Of a stretch of 64,000 nt of DNA, positions 34,045-42,088 are shown in pieces. The stretch lies in the NCBI GenBank assembly GCA_900543025.1, contig UQPP01000002.1:1-64000 (forward strand), written 5' to 3'. A program made the translations under genes and the position numbers. Each line of letters opens with the position of its first letter. The first letter of the stretch is position 1. Below the pieces are notes generated by a model. It made no database searches. It was not told the DNA's origin and was given only the letters and a program-made list of their open reading frames with translations. Source of the DNA: an uncultured Collinsella sp. (GTDB taxonomy: Bacteria; Actinomycetota; Coriobacteriia; Coriobacteriales; Coriobacteriaceae).

Positions 34045-35214
34045 TTAATCGGTAAAGGCGTTGCCGACGCTCTGGCCGCCAACATACGTCTCGACGAGGG
34101 TGAGCTCATGGTCGAACACGACAAAGTCGGCGTCGCGACCCGGCATGATGCTGCCGCACTTATCCTCGATGTGCGCAGAGCGAGCCGGCACCTCGGTTGC
34201 CATGCGAATGGCGATATCAGCGCTGGCGATGCCCCAATCGACAATGTTCTTGACGCCCTGGGCAAGCGTGAGCACCGAGCCGGCAATGCTCTTGCCGTCG
34301 GCGAGCCAGCACAGGTTGTCCTTCATGATGACGTCCATGCCGCCGCTGGTATAGCTGCCCTCGGGCATGCCGCCGCAGCCAAGGCAGTCGGTGATGAGCA
34401 CCGTGTGCTGCCAGCCCTTTGCCTGCAGCAGCGCCTTGATGGCGGCAGGGTTTACGTGCTTGCCGTCACAGATGATCTCGGCGTAGGTCTCGGGCGTGGA
34501 CATGGCAGCGCCCACGACACCGGGCTCACGGTGATGCAGCCCGCGCTGGCCGTTATAGGTATGCGTAAAGCAGCTGGCACCGGCGTTGATGGCGGCGATG
34601 CACTCATCGTAGGTGGCGTCGGAGTGACCGATACTGGTCACCACACCCTTGGCGTTCAGAGCAGCCGCATAAGCAGCGGCACCGTCGCGCTCGGCCGCCA
34701 TGGCGCTCTTAACGATGCGACCACCCGCAGCCTCCTGCCACTGATCGAAGACCTCCTCGGAGGGATCGATAAGATAAGCGGGGTTCTGCGCGCCCACGTG
34801 CTTCATGGTAAAGAAGGGGCCCTCCAGGTAGATGCCCTGAATGCGAGCACCGCAGAAGTCGGGGCCGCGGCCCTCGTCAGCCTGGGCGATGGCGGCGCAG
34901 GCATCCTTGATCTGCTCGACGCCATCGGTGAACGTCGTGGGCAGCCAGCTGGTGGTACCGCGACGGGCGAGCTCAGTCGAGCTGATATCGATACCCTCGG
35001 GGTCGTTATCGGTAGTCGAGTGGTTATAGAAGCCATGGATGTGAGTATCGACCATACCCGGTGCGATCCACGATCCCGTGTAGTCCTTAATCTCGCAAGA
35101 GGGCTCATCGGCCTGCCAGGCGCCAAAAACGCCATCCTCGACCATAAGATAGCCGCCCAGTTGCGGGCCTGCCGGCAAGAAGAACTTGTCAGCCTTAATT
35201 GCGTACGTGCTCAT
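34045..35214 (-). CDS. nagA: N-acetylglucosamine-6-phosphate deacetylase
   Basis: A 389-residue amidohydrolase that removes acetate from N-acetylglucosamine-6-phosphate (or N-acetylgalactosamine-6-phosphate, as AgaA does). Metal and catalytic motifs: DTHIHGF (about 57-63), IYLEGPFF (Glu), IGHSDATYDE, FTHTYNG and the catalytic Asp in VLITDCLG. AAGGAG lies five bases before ATG 35214. It is downstream of agaS but separated by a strong terminator, so it needs its own promoter in 35215-35271. With AgaS and the aga-type PTS, an N-acetylgalactosamine role is likely. Confidence 0.93.
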   Translation of the reverse strand: MSTYAIKADKFFLPAGPQLGGYLMVEDGVFGAWQADEPSCEIKDYTGSWIAPGMVDTHIHGFYNHSTTDNDPEGIDISSTELARRGTTSWLPTTFTDGVEQIKDACAAIAQADEGRGPDFCGARIQGIYLEGPFFTMKHVGAQNPAYLIDPSEEVFDQWQEAAGGRIVKSAMAAERDGAAAYAAALNAKGVVTSIGHSDATYDECIAAINAGASCFTHTYNGQRGLHHREPGVVGAAMSTPETYAEIICDGKHVNPAAIKALLQAKGWQHTVLITDCLGCGGMPEGSYTSGGMDVIMKDNLCWLADGKSIAGSVLTLAQGVKNIVDWGIASADIAIRMATEVPARSAHIEDKCGSIMPGRDADFVVFDHELTLVETYVGGQSVGNAFTD

Positions 35215-35271
35215 ATGCACTCCTTGCTTCTAAAGCAGTTGACTGTGGTAATGCTTATACCCGGTCCATGT

Positions 35272-35316
35272 AAAAACAAAAAGCGCCCGCCCGCCGTTAT
35301 GAGCGGACGGGCGCCC
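35272..35316 (-). terminator. agaS terminator
   Basis: GGGCGCCCGTCCGC and GCGGGCGGGCGC (minus strand) form a long stem followed by TTTTTGTTTTTAC. Confidence 0.9.
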
Positions 35317-35332
35317 TTACAGGGGGACGCGA

Positions 35333-36499
35333 TTAAGCGGTGAAGGGGTGAATCGTCACGCCCTTAACCACGCGGTTGACCGTGCCGGTGGGGCTCGGCG
35401 TATCGGGCGTGTTGCCCACGCGCACGGAGTTGAGCAGGCTGATTGCCTGGGCAAACATCACGAACGGCAGGGCAAGGTAGCCCTCGGGAAGCGCCTCGTA
35501 GCCCTTAAAGGTGAAGGACTCGCCCTCGTAGACGGTAGCGCCATCCTGCTGAACGGCAACGGTGTGCTGAGCGATCTTGTCGCCACCGATCTCGTTGAGG
35601 ATGTCGATGTCGTACTGACGGGTGTAGGCGTCGTTGTTGACGAACACGAAGACGAGCGTCTTATCGTCGACGAAGGACTTAGGTCCGTGACGATAGCCCA
35701 TGGAGGTGTCGTAGGAAGTAGCGACCAGACCGTGAGCGAGCTCGAGGATCTTGAGCTGGCTCTCCTGAGCAAGGCCACCGAAGGAGCCAGAACCCAAGTA
35801 GGTCACGCGGTTGAAGTCGCCAGCCAGGTAATCGGCGATCTCGGGCTCACGGGAGATGACCTCCTCGCCCATCTTGGCGATGGTCTCGACCCACTCGGCC
35901 TTCTGCTCGTCAGAGGCAGTGTCGAAAATAAGGGTGGAGAGCAGGGTCATGCAGGAATAAGAACCGGTCATAGCGAAGCCCTTGTCGTTGGCGCGCGGAA
36001 TGAGCAGCGTCAGCGCATTGGGATCATCGGCAGACTCGACGGCGAGCTTGCCCTCGGGAGCGCAGGTGATGTTGAGGAACTTGACGTTGTGGACGAGCTC
36101 CTTGGCAACGGCAACGGCGGCAAGGCTCTCGGGGCTGTTGCCAGAGCGGGCAAAGGAAACCACGAGCGTGGGATCCTCGGCGCGCAGGAAGTCACGCGGG
36201 GCGCTCACGATGTCGGTCGTGGCGATGGGCTTAAAGTCGTAGAGATCAGTGTTGCCAGCGTGACGCAGGTACGGGGCACAGGTATCGCCAACGTAGTCGG
36301 ACGTACCGGCACCGGTGAAGACAACGGACAGACGGCCCTCGCCCATAGCGCGAGCCTCGGCCAGGAAGGCCTCGATGGCCTCCTTGTTCTCGCGATAGAT
36401 GTTGAGCGTATCACGCCAAAGCTCGGGCTGCTGAGCAATCTCGGCCGTGGTGATCTGGGCGCCGAGCTCGGTGAGCTCCTCGACACTCTTCTCGAACAT
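35333..36499 (-). CDS. agaS: SIS-domain galactosamine-6-phosphate deaminase/isomerase (AgaS)
   Basis: A 388-residue protein with two SIS (sugar isomerase) domains: VVFTGAGTSDYVGD (about 59-72) with VVSFARSGNSPESLAA, and VTYLGSGSFGGLAQESQLKI with MGYRHGPKSFVDD. The family converts galactosamine-6-P to tagatose-6-P plus ammonia. ATG 36499 follows GAGAGAGG. It is monocistronic between the GntR regulator and nagA. The operator CTGGTAGTAACCAG lies 62 bp upstream, the same kind of site as before the PTS operon, so both are probably controlled by the GntR protein at 36614. Confidence 0.92.
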   Translation of the reverse strand: MFEKSVEELTELGAQITTAEIAQQPELWRDTLNIYRENKEAIEAFLAEARAMGEGRLSVVFTGAGTSDYVGDTCAPYLRHAGNTDLYDFKPIATTDIVSAPRDFLRAEDPTLVVSFARSGNSPESLAAVAVAKELVHNVKFLNITCAPEGKLAVESADDPNALTLLIPRANDKGFAMTGSYSCMTLLSTLIFDTASDEQKAEWVETIAKMGEEVISREPEIADYLAGDFNRVTYLGSGSFGGLAQESQLKILELAHGLVATSYDTSMGYRHGPKSFVDDKTLVFVFVNNDAYTRQYDIDILNEIGGDKIAQHTVAVQQDGATVYEGESFTFKGYEALPEGYLALPFVMFAQAISLLNSVRVGNTPDTPSPTGTVNRVVKGVTIHPFTA

Positions 36500-36560
36500 T
36501 TCTAATACCTCTCTCTAGAAGTAATCCTCTGACGTGCAATTATACACTTCAGTTGGTTAT

Positions 36561-36574
36561 CTGGTAGTAACCAG
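36561..36574. promoter_or_regulatory. GntR (NagR/AgaR-like) operator at agaS
   Basis: CTGGTAGTAACCAG is a 14-bp imperfect palindrome of the TGGT-N-ACCA type used by NagR/DasR-like GntR-UTRA regulators. It lies between agaS and the GntR gene. A copy (CTGGTAGTAACCAC) is at 40854-40867 upstream of the PTS operon. Confidence 0.75.
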
Positions 36575-36613
36575 TTAAATGCAAAGAATCATCATATGGA
36601 AACGATGCGAACA

Positions 36614-37345
36614 CTAGTCGCTACGCTGGTGGTAAACCTTGTATTTAAACTGATCGGCACGAGCAACCGAGAGTGTGTACTCCACAACCTCGTTTGACTC
36701 GTTATACGTAGTCCTGACCAAATCGAGCACAGGCGAGCCCTCGACAATTCCCAAAAGGTGGGCGTCGGTGGGACGGGCTATGCTCGCATAGAACTCCTCT
36801 TCGGCCACGCGTATCTTTTGCTGAAAGTCTTGCTCAATCACATCGTAAAGCGGCTTACGCTCCAGCAGCGGTCGCTTTAGGGACAGAAATTGACGAACTG
36901 GTAGATAGCTGCGTTCGACCATCATGGGCATGTTGTCGGCAGAACGAAGGCGCTTGAGCTTAAAAATGCGATCACCGATGCGCAATCCCATATGCTCGGC
37001 CAGATTCTTATCGGCCTCCTTCTCGCAAAACTCGAGAATCGTGGTCTCGGGTTCTCGACCCATCGCGCGCATCTGCTCGGTAAAACTGTAGGACTGCATA
37101 AGATTGGTTGCCTTTGCCGAACGGTCGGTCACAAAGGTACCGCGACCGTGCTGCCGAACCACCAGTCCTAAACGCTCCAGTTCCTGCAGAGCCAGGCGTA
37201 CCGTAGTGCGCGAGAGACCATAGCGCTCCGAAAGTTCGCGCTCGGAAGGAATCATGTCACCGGCGCGATATTCATGGTCAATCTTTTCGGTCAGAATATC
37301 GACCAGCTGATCGTACAGCGGTTGCTTACGCGCTCCGATCGCCAT
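36614..37345 (-). CDS. GntR-family UTRA regulator of aga/nag genes
   Basis: A 243-residue GntR/HutC-type regulator. Winged HTH at about residues 8-72 ([47 protein letters not shown]); UTRA domain about 95-235. ATG 37345 follows GGGAGG. It lies between agaS and the PTS operon and is transcribed in the same direction, but terminators separate them. DasR/NagR-like sites before agaS and the PTS operon fit a repressor released by an amino-sugar-6-phosphate. Confidence 0.9.
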   Translation of the reverse strand: MAIGARKQPLYDQLVDILTEKIDHEYRAGDMIPSERELSERYGLSRTTVRLALQELERLGLVVRQHGRGTFVTDRSAKATNLMQSYSFTEQMRAMGREPETTILEFCEKEADKNLAEHMGLRIGDRIFKLKRLRSADNMPMMVERSYLPVRQFLSLKRPLLERKPLYDVIEQDFQQKIRVAEEEFYASIARPTDAHLLGIVEGSPVLDLVRTTYNESNEVVEYTLSVARADQFKYKVYHQRSD

Positions 37346-37431
37346 CCTATCCTCCCTTTTGCTCGAATTCGGCTAACTACCTAGGGTGTTATGCATTATC
37401 TGTCTGCCACACCCGAATCATTAAGAAAACA

Positions 37432-37466
37432 AAAGCCGCGCGCTCTTTCGAGCACGCGGCTTTTAA
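37432..37466 (-). terminator. Terminator of the aga PTS operon
   Basis: AAAAGCCGCG-GCTC-loop-GAGC-CGCGGCTTTT hairpin with a TTTTGTTTTC run on the minus strand, 65 bp past the EIID stop. Confidence 0.9.
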
Positions 37467-37530
37467 CATACACATGGCTTAAGGGGTCGGGGTGTGAGCC
37501 GCGTAGGGACACACCCCTCAAGCTAGAGCC

Positions 37531-38613
37531 TTACCAGATGCTCGGCCAGAGACCAAGCGGGCCAGCGCCCAGGATGCCCAGAACGAAGAGCAGCAGAATG
37601 CCCTTGGTCGGGGTCCAGCTGTGCTTAGCGAACATGTAGTAAAGCAGCAGCGTAAGCATAAGCGGGACGAGCTTCGGGACGATGGTGTTGAGGGTGTCGG
37701 CAACAGAGAAGTTGACCGGATCCTCGGTAACGGTGCCGTAGGTCACGGACTCCATGCCGTTACCCAGATCGGTGACGCCGCACTCGACAGCGTTGCCGTC
37801 GGCATCGGAAGCGGTAAGGGCGTTGCCGTCCTTATCGGTCATGGCGATGGTACCGGCCTCAGCGGTCTCGGTATCGATGCCCTCCATACCGGTGAAGTTC
37901 TCGGCCTCCTTCTCGGAGACGATCACGGTAGTAGCGGAGAGACCACGGGTGGTGCCGTTGGGGATCTGGAGGTTGATCTGGGTGCCACCCATGGTGACGA
38001 CCAGGCAACCGACGACGAAGACGCCCATGATGGAAGCGGCACGCGTGAAGGCCTGCATGTTGGCGGTCAGAGCGTCAATAGCGCTGGTGCCAAGCTTGTA
38101 GGACCAGTTCATGAGCCAGAAGCGCAGAGCGAACTGGACGACGTTGAAGATCACCAGGAAGATGATCGGTGCAGCGGCGTTGCCGTTGATGGCCATGTTG
38201 GAGGTGATGCCGGCCGTGATAGGCACGAGCGTCAGCCAGAACAGGGCGTCACCGATACCACCGAGCGGGCCCATTGCGGCGACGCGGACGGCGCGGATCG
38301 TGGGGATGTCAACCTTGTTCTGCTCGAGCGAAAGCACGATGCCCATAACAAAGGTGACAAGGAACGGGTGGGTGTTGAAGAACTCCAGGTTGTGGCTCAT
38401 GGAAGCCGCGAGGTCGTTCTTGTTGGTGTGGATCTTCTCCAGACCGGGGATGATGGAGTAGAGCCAGCCAGCGGCCTGCATGCGCTCGTAGTTGAACGAT
38501 GCCTGCAGGAAGCAGGAGCGCCAAGCCATCTTGTTGAGGGTCTTCTGGTCGAGCTGCGGAGCAGGAGTGAGATCCTCGTAGTGCTCCGGGATCACATACT
38601 CATTAGATGCCAT
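37531..38613 (-). CDS. PTS mannose-family EIID with large insertion
   Basis: A 360-residue membrane subunit of the mannose/sorbose-family permease. The family start TLNKMAWRSCFLQASFNYERMQ and GPLGGIGDALFWLTLVPI are clear, and the C-terminal helices (LVPLMLTLLLYYMFAKHSW, LLLFVLGILGAGPLGLWP) are normal. An acidic segment of about 85 residues (about 215-300; containing SEKEAENFTGMEGID and TDKDGNALTASDADGNA) is inserted before the last helices. Usual EIIDs are 270-300 residues. ATG 38613 overlaps the EIIC stop by 11 bp, with GGAGG upstream. Confidence 0.9.
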   Translation of the reverse strand: MASNEYVIPEHYEDLTPAPQLDQKTLNKMAWRSCFLQASFNYERMQAAGWLYSIIPGLEKIHTNKNDLAASMSHNLEFFNTHPFLVTFVMGIVLSLEQNKVDIPTIRAVRVAAMGPLGGIGDALFWLTLVPITAGITSNMAINGNAAAPIIFLVIFNVVQFALRFWLMNWSYKLGTSAIDALTANMQAFTRAASIMGVFVVGCLVVTMGGTQINLQIPNGTTRGLSATTVIVSEKEAENFTGMEGIDTETAEAGTIAMTDKDGNALTASDADGNAVECGVTDLGNGMESVTYGTVTEDPVNFSVADTLNTIVPKLVPLMLTLLLYYMFAKHSWTPTKGILLLFVLGILGAGPLGLWPSIW

Positions 38614-39403
38614 CTTCGAAGTCACCTCCGTCAGAAACAGCTGCACCCTTCAGCTCGGTCTGCTGCTGGAAGTCCCAGAAAGCGATGCCGAAGCCGATGA
38701 GAGCGAGGATGAGCAGAGCAGGGGTTGCCAGCGAATCGTTGGCAACGGTGATGAGCGCGAGGCCAAAGCCCATGAGGAAGAAGCCCCACATATCGCGGTT
38801 CATCATAACCTTGAGCAGGACGGCGAAGCCGACGAAGCGCATCATGCCGCCTGCAGCGGACAGACCGGTCTGCAGCCAAGTCGGGATGGCGGAAGCGATG
38901 GTCTGACCAATGGTAGCGCCAGCGATGAAGAACAGGGTGACGACGACAGCGAAGATCAGGCCGAGCAGAGCCATGGCGAAGTAGTTCAGGCGCTCGATGC
39001 CCTTGGTGTCCGCGTTGTGAGCCATGTTATCGGCCGTGGACATAAGCGGGGACATAAGCGTGAAGACCAGGGTAACGCCGAGCTGGCCAAGCAGAGCGAA
39101 CGGAATGGCGAGACCGACTGCCGCGTTGGGCTCGAGGCCCGTGGCGATAGCGAGAATGGCTGCCATGATGCCGCCGATGACGGCGTTAGGCGGCTGAGCG
39201 CCTCCGATCGGCATGTTGCCGATCGTCATGAGCTGATAGGTACCACCCACGAGAAGACCGGTGTTGAGGTCGCCAAGGATAAGACCGATGACGGCGCCGG
39301 TGACGATGGGCTGATAGAGAGACTCGAGGAAGTCAAACTGGTCGATTGCCGCGATGAACGTGACGACGAAGACCAGAGCGATCTGGATGATCGAGTATTC
39401 CAT
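38603..39403 (-). CDS. PTS mannose-family EIIC (AgaW-like)
   Basis: A 266-residue multi-pass EIIC of the sorbose/mannose class that, with EIID, forms the translocation channel. Seen: QIALVFVVTFIAAIDQFDFL, YQPIVTGAVIGLILGDLNTG, GGTYQLMTIGNMPIGGAQPP (the family signature) and NAVIGGIMAAILAI. AAAGGAGGAGC precedes ATG 39403. It is fourth in the five-gene operon. With AgaS and NagA nearby the substrate is probably galactosamine or N-acetylgalactosamine; mannose-family permeases for other sugars cannot be excluded. Confidence 0.92.
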   Translation of the reverse strand: MEYSIIQIALVFVVTFIAAIDQFDFLESLYQPIVTGAVIGLILGDLNTGLLVGGTYQLMTIGNMPIGGAQPPNAVIGGIMAAILAIATGLEPNAAVGLAIPFALLGQLGVTLVFTLMSPLMSTADNMAHNADTKGIERLNYFAMALLGLIFAVVVTLFFIAGATIGQTIASAIPTWLQTGLSAAGGMMRFVGFAVLLKVMMNRDMWGFFLMGFGLALITVANDSLATPALLILALIGFGIAFWDFQQQTELKGAAVSDGGDFEDGI

Positions 39404-39493
39404 CTTGCTCCTCCTTTCAAAATGTATGTACGCACTTTGGATTTCACGTACAGAACGTCAGGGTTTCACTCCTGACAACGTGGATCACGAGGA

Positions 39494-39976
39494 TTACGAG
39501 AAGAGCTTGCTCGTGTCCTCAACAGGCGTGCTCGGAACGCGCCTGATCTCCAACTCCACCCCCAATTCCTGCAGCTCTTTAAACGCAGCGACATCCTCGT
39601 CGTTAACTGCGACGGAGGTGGCGACTTGGCGCTTTCCTTCCGACATGTGCATGTTGCCGATGTTTACCTTCTTTATAGGCACACCGCCCTTGACGAGCGT
39701 AAGCACGTCTTCCGGTGTTTCGGCCACGATGAAGATCTTCTGGCGCGGGCTCGCCTTGCCAATGACGTCGATGGTCTTCTGCAGAGAGAAGAAACGCGTA
39801 GCGACGCCGGCGGGAGCGGCCATCTTCATGAGGTTCTGGCGCATGGTGTTGGACGCCACGTCGTCGTTAGCGACGAGGATGAGGTTGGAGCCCAGAGTGG
39901 AGTTCCACTGGGTGGCAACCTGACCATGGACCAGTCGGTTATCGATGCGGGTAAGAAGAATGTTGGGTTCTGCCAT
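39494..39976 (-). CDS. PTS mannose-family EIIB (AgaV-like)
   Basis: A 160-residue cytoplasmic EIIB that passes phosphate to the incoming sugar. The phosphorylated residue is His17 in RIDNRLVHGQVATQW. Other family motifs are FFSLQKTIDVIGKASPRQKI and LVKGGVPIKKVNIGNMH. AAAGGAAG precedes ATG 39976. It is aligned over its full length with the orphan protein at 29757, which has Tyr at the same position. Confidence 0.93.
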   Translation of the reverse strand: MAEPNILLTRIDNRLVHGQVATQWNSTLGSNLILVANDDVASNTMRQNLMKMAAPAGVATRFFSLQKTIDVIGKASPRQKIFIVAETPEDVLTLVKGGVPIKKVNIGNMHMSEGKRQVATSVAVNDEDVAAFKELQELGVELEIRRVPSTPVEDTSKLFS

Positions 39977-40012
39977 GTTGATCAGCTTCCTTTCGTTATT
40001 TGCTGACGACAG

Positions 40013-40294
40013 TTACTTGATCTCCTGAATCGCGTAACGCGAAACATCTACGACGGCTCCGGATCGGACTTTGATCTGGACCTTCTCGCCTTCGATGCCT
40101 TTGACGGTTCCGTAGATACCGCCGGCGAAAAGAACCTCCTGACCCGGCTTGAGCTCGGTGTGCAGCTCCTTGAAGTACTTTTGCTTCTTCTTCATGTTGA
40201 TTTGCGACCAGATGGTGTAAATCAAGCCCATGATGACAAGCAGACCTAAAAGGGCAACCGAGGAGCTCAGGACGTTGGCTCCGAAATCGGCCAT
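40013..40294 (-). CDS. YajC-family membrane protein in the PTS operon
   Basis: A 93-residue YajC-like protein: one N-terminal membrane helix (VALLGLLVIMGLIYTIW, about residues 13-29) and a cytoplasmic domain with ELKPGQEVLFAGGIYGTVKGIEGEKVQIKV. YajC normally accompanies SecDF. Here the gene overlaps the EIIA stop by one base (TAATG), so it is translationally coupled to the PTS. YajC-like genes also occur in some streptococcal amino-sugar PTS operons. It might help assembly or stability of the permease. Confidence 0.85.
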   Translation of the reverse strand: MADFGANVLSSSVALLGLLVIMGLIYTIWSQINMKKKQKYFKELHTELKPGQEVLFAGGIYGTVKGIEGEKVQIKVRSGAVVDVSRYAIQEIK

Positions 40295-40737
40295 TAGATG
40301 CCGTCCTCGTCGCCGAAGATATCCTCTTCGTCGGAGCCGGCAACGGATGCGACCGTCTGGGCGGTGATGCCCGTCTGGCCAACGGTCACGGCCTGCTCGC
40401 CAAGCTCGGCGAGCGTGGCGTTGCCGCGGAGGAACAGAAGCTCAATAACCATGGGAAGGTTGGTGCCGGTCAGAACCTCGACGTTGTCGACATCCTGGGC
40501 AATCATCATCGACTGGTTGAACGGGGTGCCACCAAGCAGGTCGGTAAAGACGAGCACGCCATCGCACTCCTCGCGCATTGCGGTAATAGCGGCGCGGAGA
40601 TCCTCACCGTAGGAAGCAGCCTGGTCGCCCTCAAAAGGAACGACGGTAAAAGCGGGCTGGTCGCCAGCAACCATAGCGATAGCGCTTGCGAGGCCGGGTG
40701 CGAACTGTCCATGACCGGTAAGAATAAAGCCAACCAT
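40294..40737 (-). CDS. PTS mannose-family EIIA (AgaF-like)
   Basis: A 147-residue EIIA, first gene of the operon. The phosphohistidine is His9 in GFILTGHGQFAPGL; VLVFTDLLGGTPFNQSM is the family core. The C-terminal 25 residues are acidic (GSDEEDIFGDEDGI). It accepts phosphate from HPr and passes it to the EIIB at 39494. GGAAGGGAAA precedes ATG 40737. Upstream lies a 703-bp control region with a GntR site and shared sugar-promoter motifs. Confidence 0.92.
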   Translation of the reverse strand: MVGFILTGHGQFAPGLASAIAMVAGDQPAFTVVPFEGDQAASYGEDLRAAITAMREECDGVLVFTDLLGGTPFNQSMMIAQDVDNVEVLTGTNLPMVIELLFLRGNATLAELGEQAVTVGQTGITAQTVASVAGSDEEDIFGDEDGI

Positions 40738-40837
40738 TCAAATTTCCCTTCCGAAGGTGTGTACGATCTGAGTCCGATGATTTTCGGAAGCCAGCGGGCG
40801 CTCGCCCTTAAAGCTTCTTAGAAAGCGTACTTTGAAG

Positions 40838-41190
40838 ACCAGTGGTTTCTAAACTGGTAGTAACCACGCGACGTGTTGTTGTCACTATATCACCCCAGAA
40901 GAGGTCGCTTTCGTTGATTCATACGGTAAAACGTTTTTGCACCGCTCACGGTGATAAATCGACCGTCTACCGGTCGTTAACACTTCTACCTGCGGTTTTG
41001 AAACCGTTTCGAAATGCTTTGGCAAAAGATCGGATCTTTTCCTGTGTCTAAACAACGCAGGGCGGCTAAAAATAGCGTGTAGAAAAATTGCAGGTCATTG
41101 TGAAGATATGTGAATTGGTCTTTTTGACTTAATACCAGTTAGAACCAGTTTTGAGATTATCGGTGAACGGTAGTTTTCGACCGTTCACCG
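40838..41190. promoter_or_regulatory. Control region upstream of the aga PTS operon
   Basis: The 703-bp gap 40738-41440 contains CTGGTAGTAACCAC (40854-40867), overlapping an ACCAGT...AACTGGT inverted repeat from 40838; ACCGCTCACGG (40941-40951), followed by TGATAAATCGACCG; a direct ACCAGTT...ACCAGTT pair at about 41132-41150; and CGGTGAACGGT-N8-ACCGTTCACCG (41161-41190), a perfect inverted pair of the shared motif. I see no ORF or RNA gene in the remainder. Confidence 0.65.
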
Positions 41191-41402
41191 GTTACTTGCA
41201 ATCGTTTGCAGTCGTTTTCCCAGATGAATTAGGGAAGCGCGATGGAGCGCTTGCGCGATCACGGGAAGTTTTTGGCATTTGTCCTCATCCCCCGAACGCC
41301 AAACTCCGGCATCCAAAATGAGCTAATAGCTCACGCTAATCGTTTTCAATCATTACTTACTCAGTATACGTAATTATTTATCGTTTATCGTTAATTTTGA
41401 TA

Positions 41403-41416
41403 TGATACAAGTATCA
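41403..41416. promoter_or_regulatory. Palindrome before the DUF2975/Xre pair
   Basis: TGATACAAGTATCA is a perfect 6-2-6 palindrome 25 bp before the DUF2975 start, in the position of an operator. The downstream Xre protein is the natural candidate ligand. Confidence 0.6.
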
Positions 41417-41440
41417 TCCAAAACGCCGATTGGAGGGGTT

Positions 41441-42079
41441 ATGGTCCACCGAAACGCATCTATATCGAATGAAACCATCAGCCGCGAACAGACGATAGCC
41501 AAACTGAGGAAGCTCACTCGCATCTGCAAATGGGCCACAATCTGCACCACCGTGGCGCTCGCTCTGGGACTTCTCGCAGTCATTGCGATTGACCTTCTAC
41601 TCGTATTGCCTAGCCTCTCCCAAGGGTCGTGTCTCCAATCCGTAGAACTTCAAGGCGGCGAAGGGCCGTGCCTTGCTATCGTCGGCACTAATTCGCAGGC
41701 CCCACTTATGCTCATCGCACACGATGGTCACACTGCCATAGGGAGCCTCTTGATGACATGCCTCGCGCTTACCATCGCGCTAAGCGTGCGCAGGCTTTTC
41801 TTCAACATTGAAAAGGAAGGCAGGCCCTTTGACCTTGAATGTAACCAGACACTTCGTCGAGTAGGACATTTATTCCTTATCGGCGGCGTTGCCGTGAGAC
41901 TTCTTGGTGCCGTAATCACGGGAACGATACTCTCAGGATTTGGTGGCAGCTTTACGGATGCGTTCGCCGGCCAGTTATTCGAGCCCTCCATGCTCTTTGC
42001 AGGCCTGATTATTTGCCTGATTGCCAGTATCTTCCGCTACGGGTATATCCTGCAAAAACAAGATGACGAGTTGCTCTAG
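41441..42079 (+). CDS. DUF2975-type membrane protein
   Basis: A 212-residue protein with four predicted membrane helices: about 30-52 (ATICTTVALALGLLAVIAI), 96-115, 140-165 and 175-197. The last helix is followed by RYGYILQKQDDELL, the typical end of DUF2975 proteins. GGAGGGG precedes ATG 41441. It forms a bicistron with the small Xre regulator, the usual partner of this family. Function unknown; such pairs are suspected to sense membrane or cell state. Confidence 0.8.
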   Translation: MVHRNASISNETISREQTIAKLRKLTRICKWATICTTVALALGLLAVIAIDLLLVLPSLSQGSCLQSVELQGGEGPCLAIVGTNSQAPLMLIAHDGHTAIGSLLMTCLALTIALSVRRLFFNIEKEGRPFDLECNQTLRRVGHLFLIGGVAVRLLGAVITGTILSGFGGSFTDAFAGQLFEPSMLFAGLIICLIASIFRYGYILQKQDDELL

Positions 42080-42088
42080 GGGGAATCC

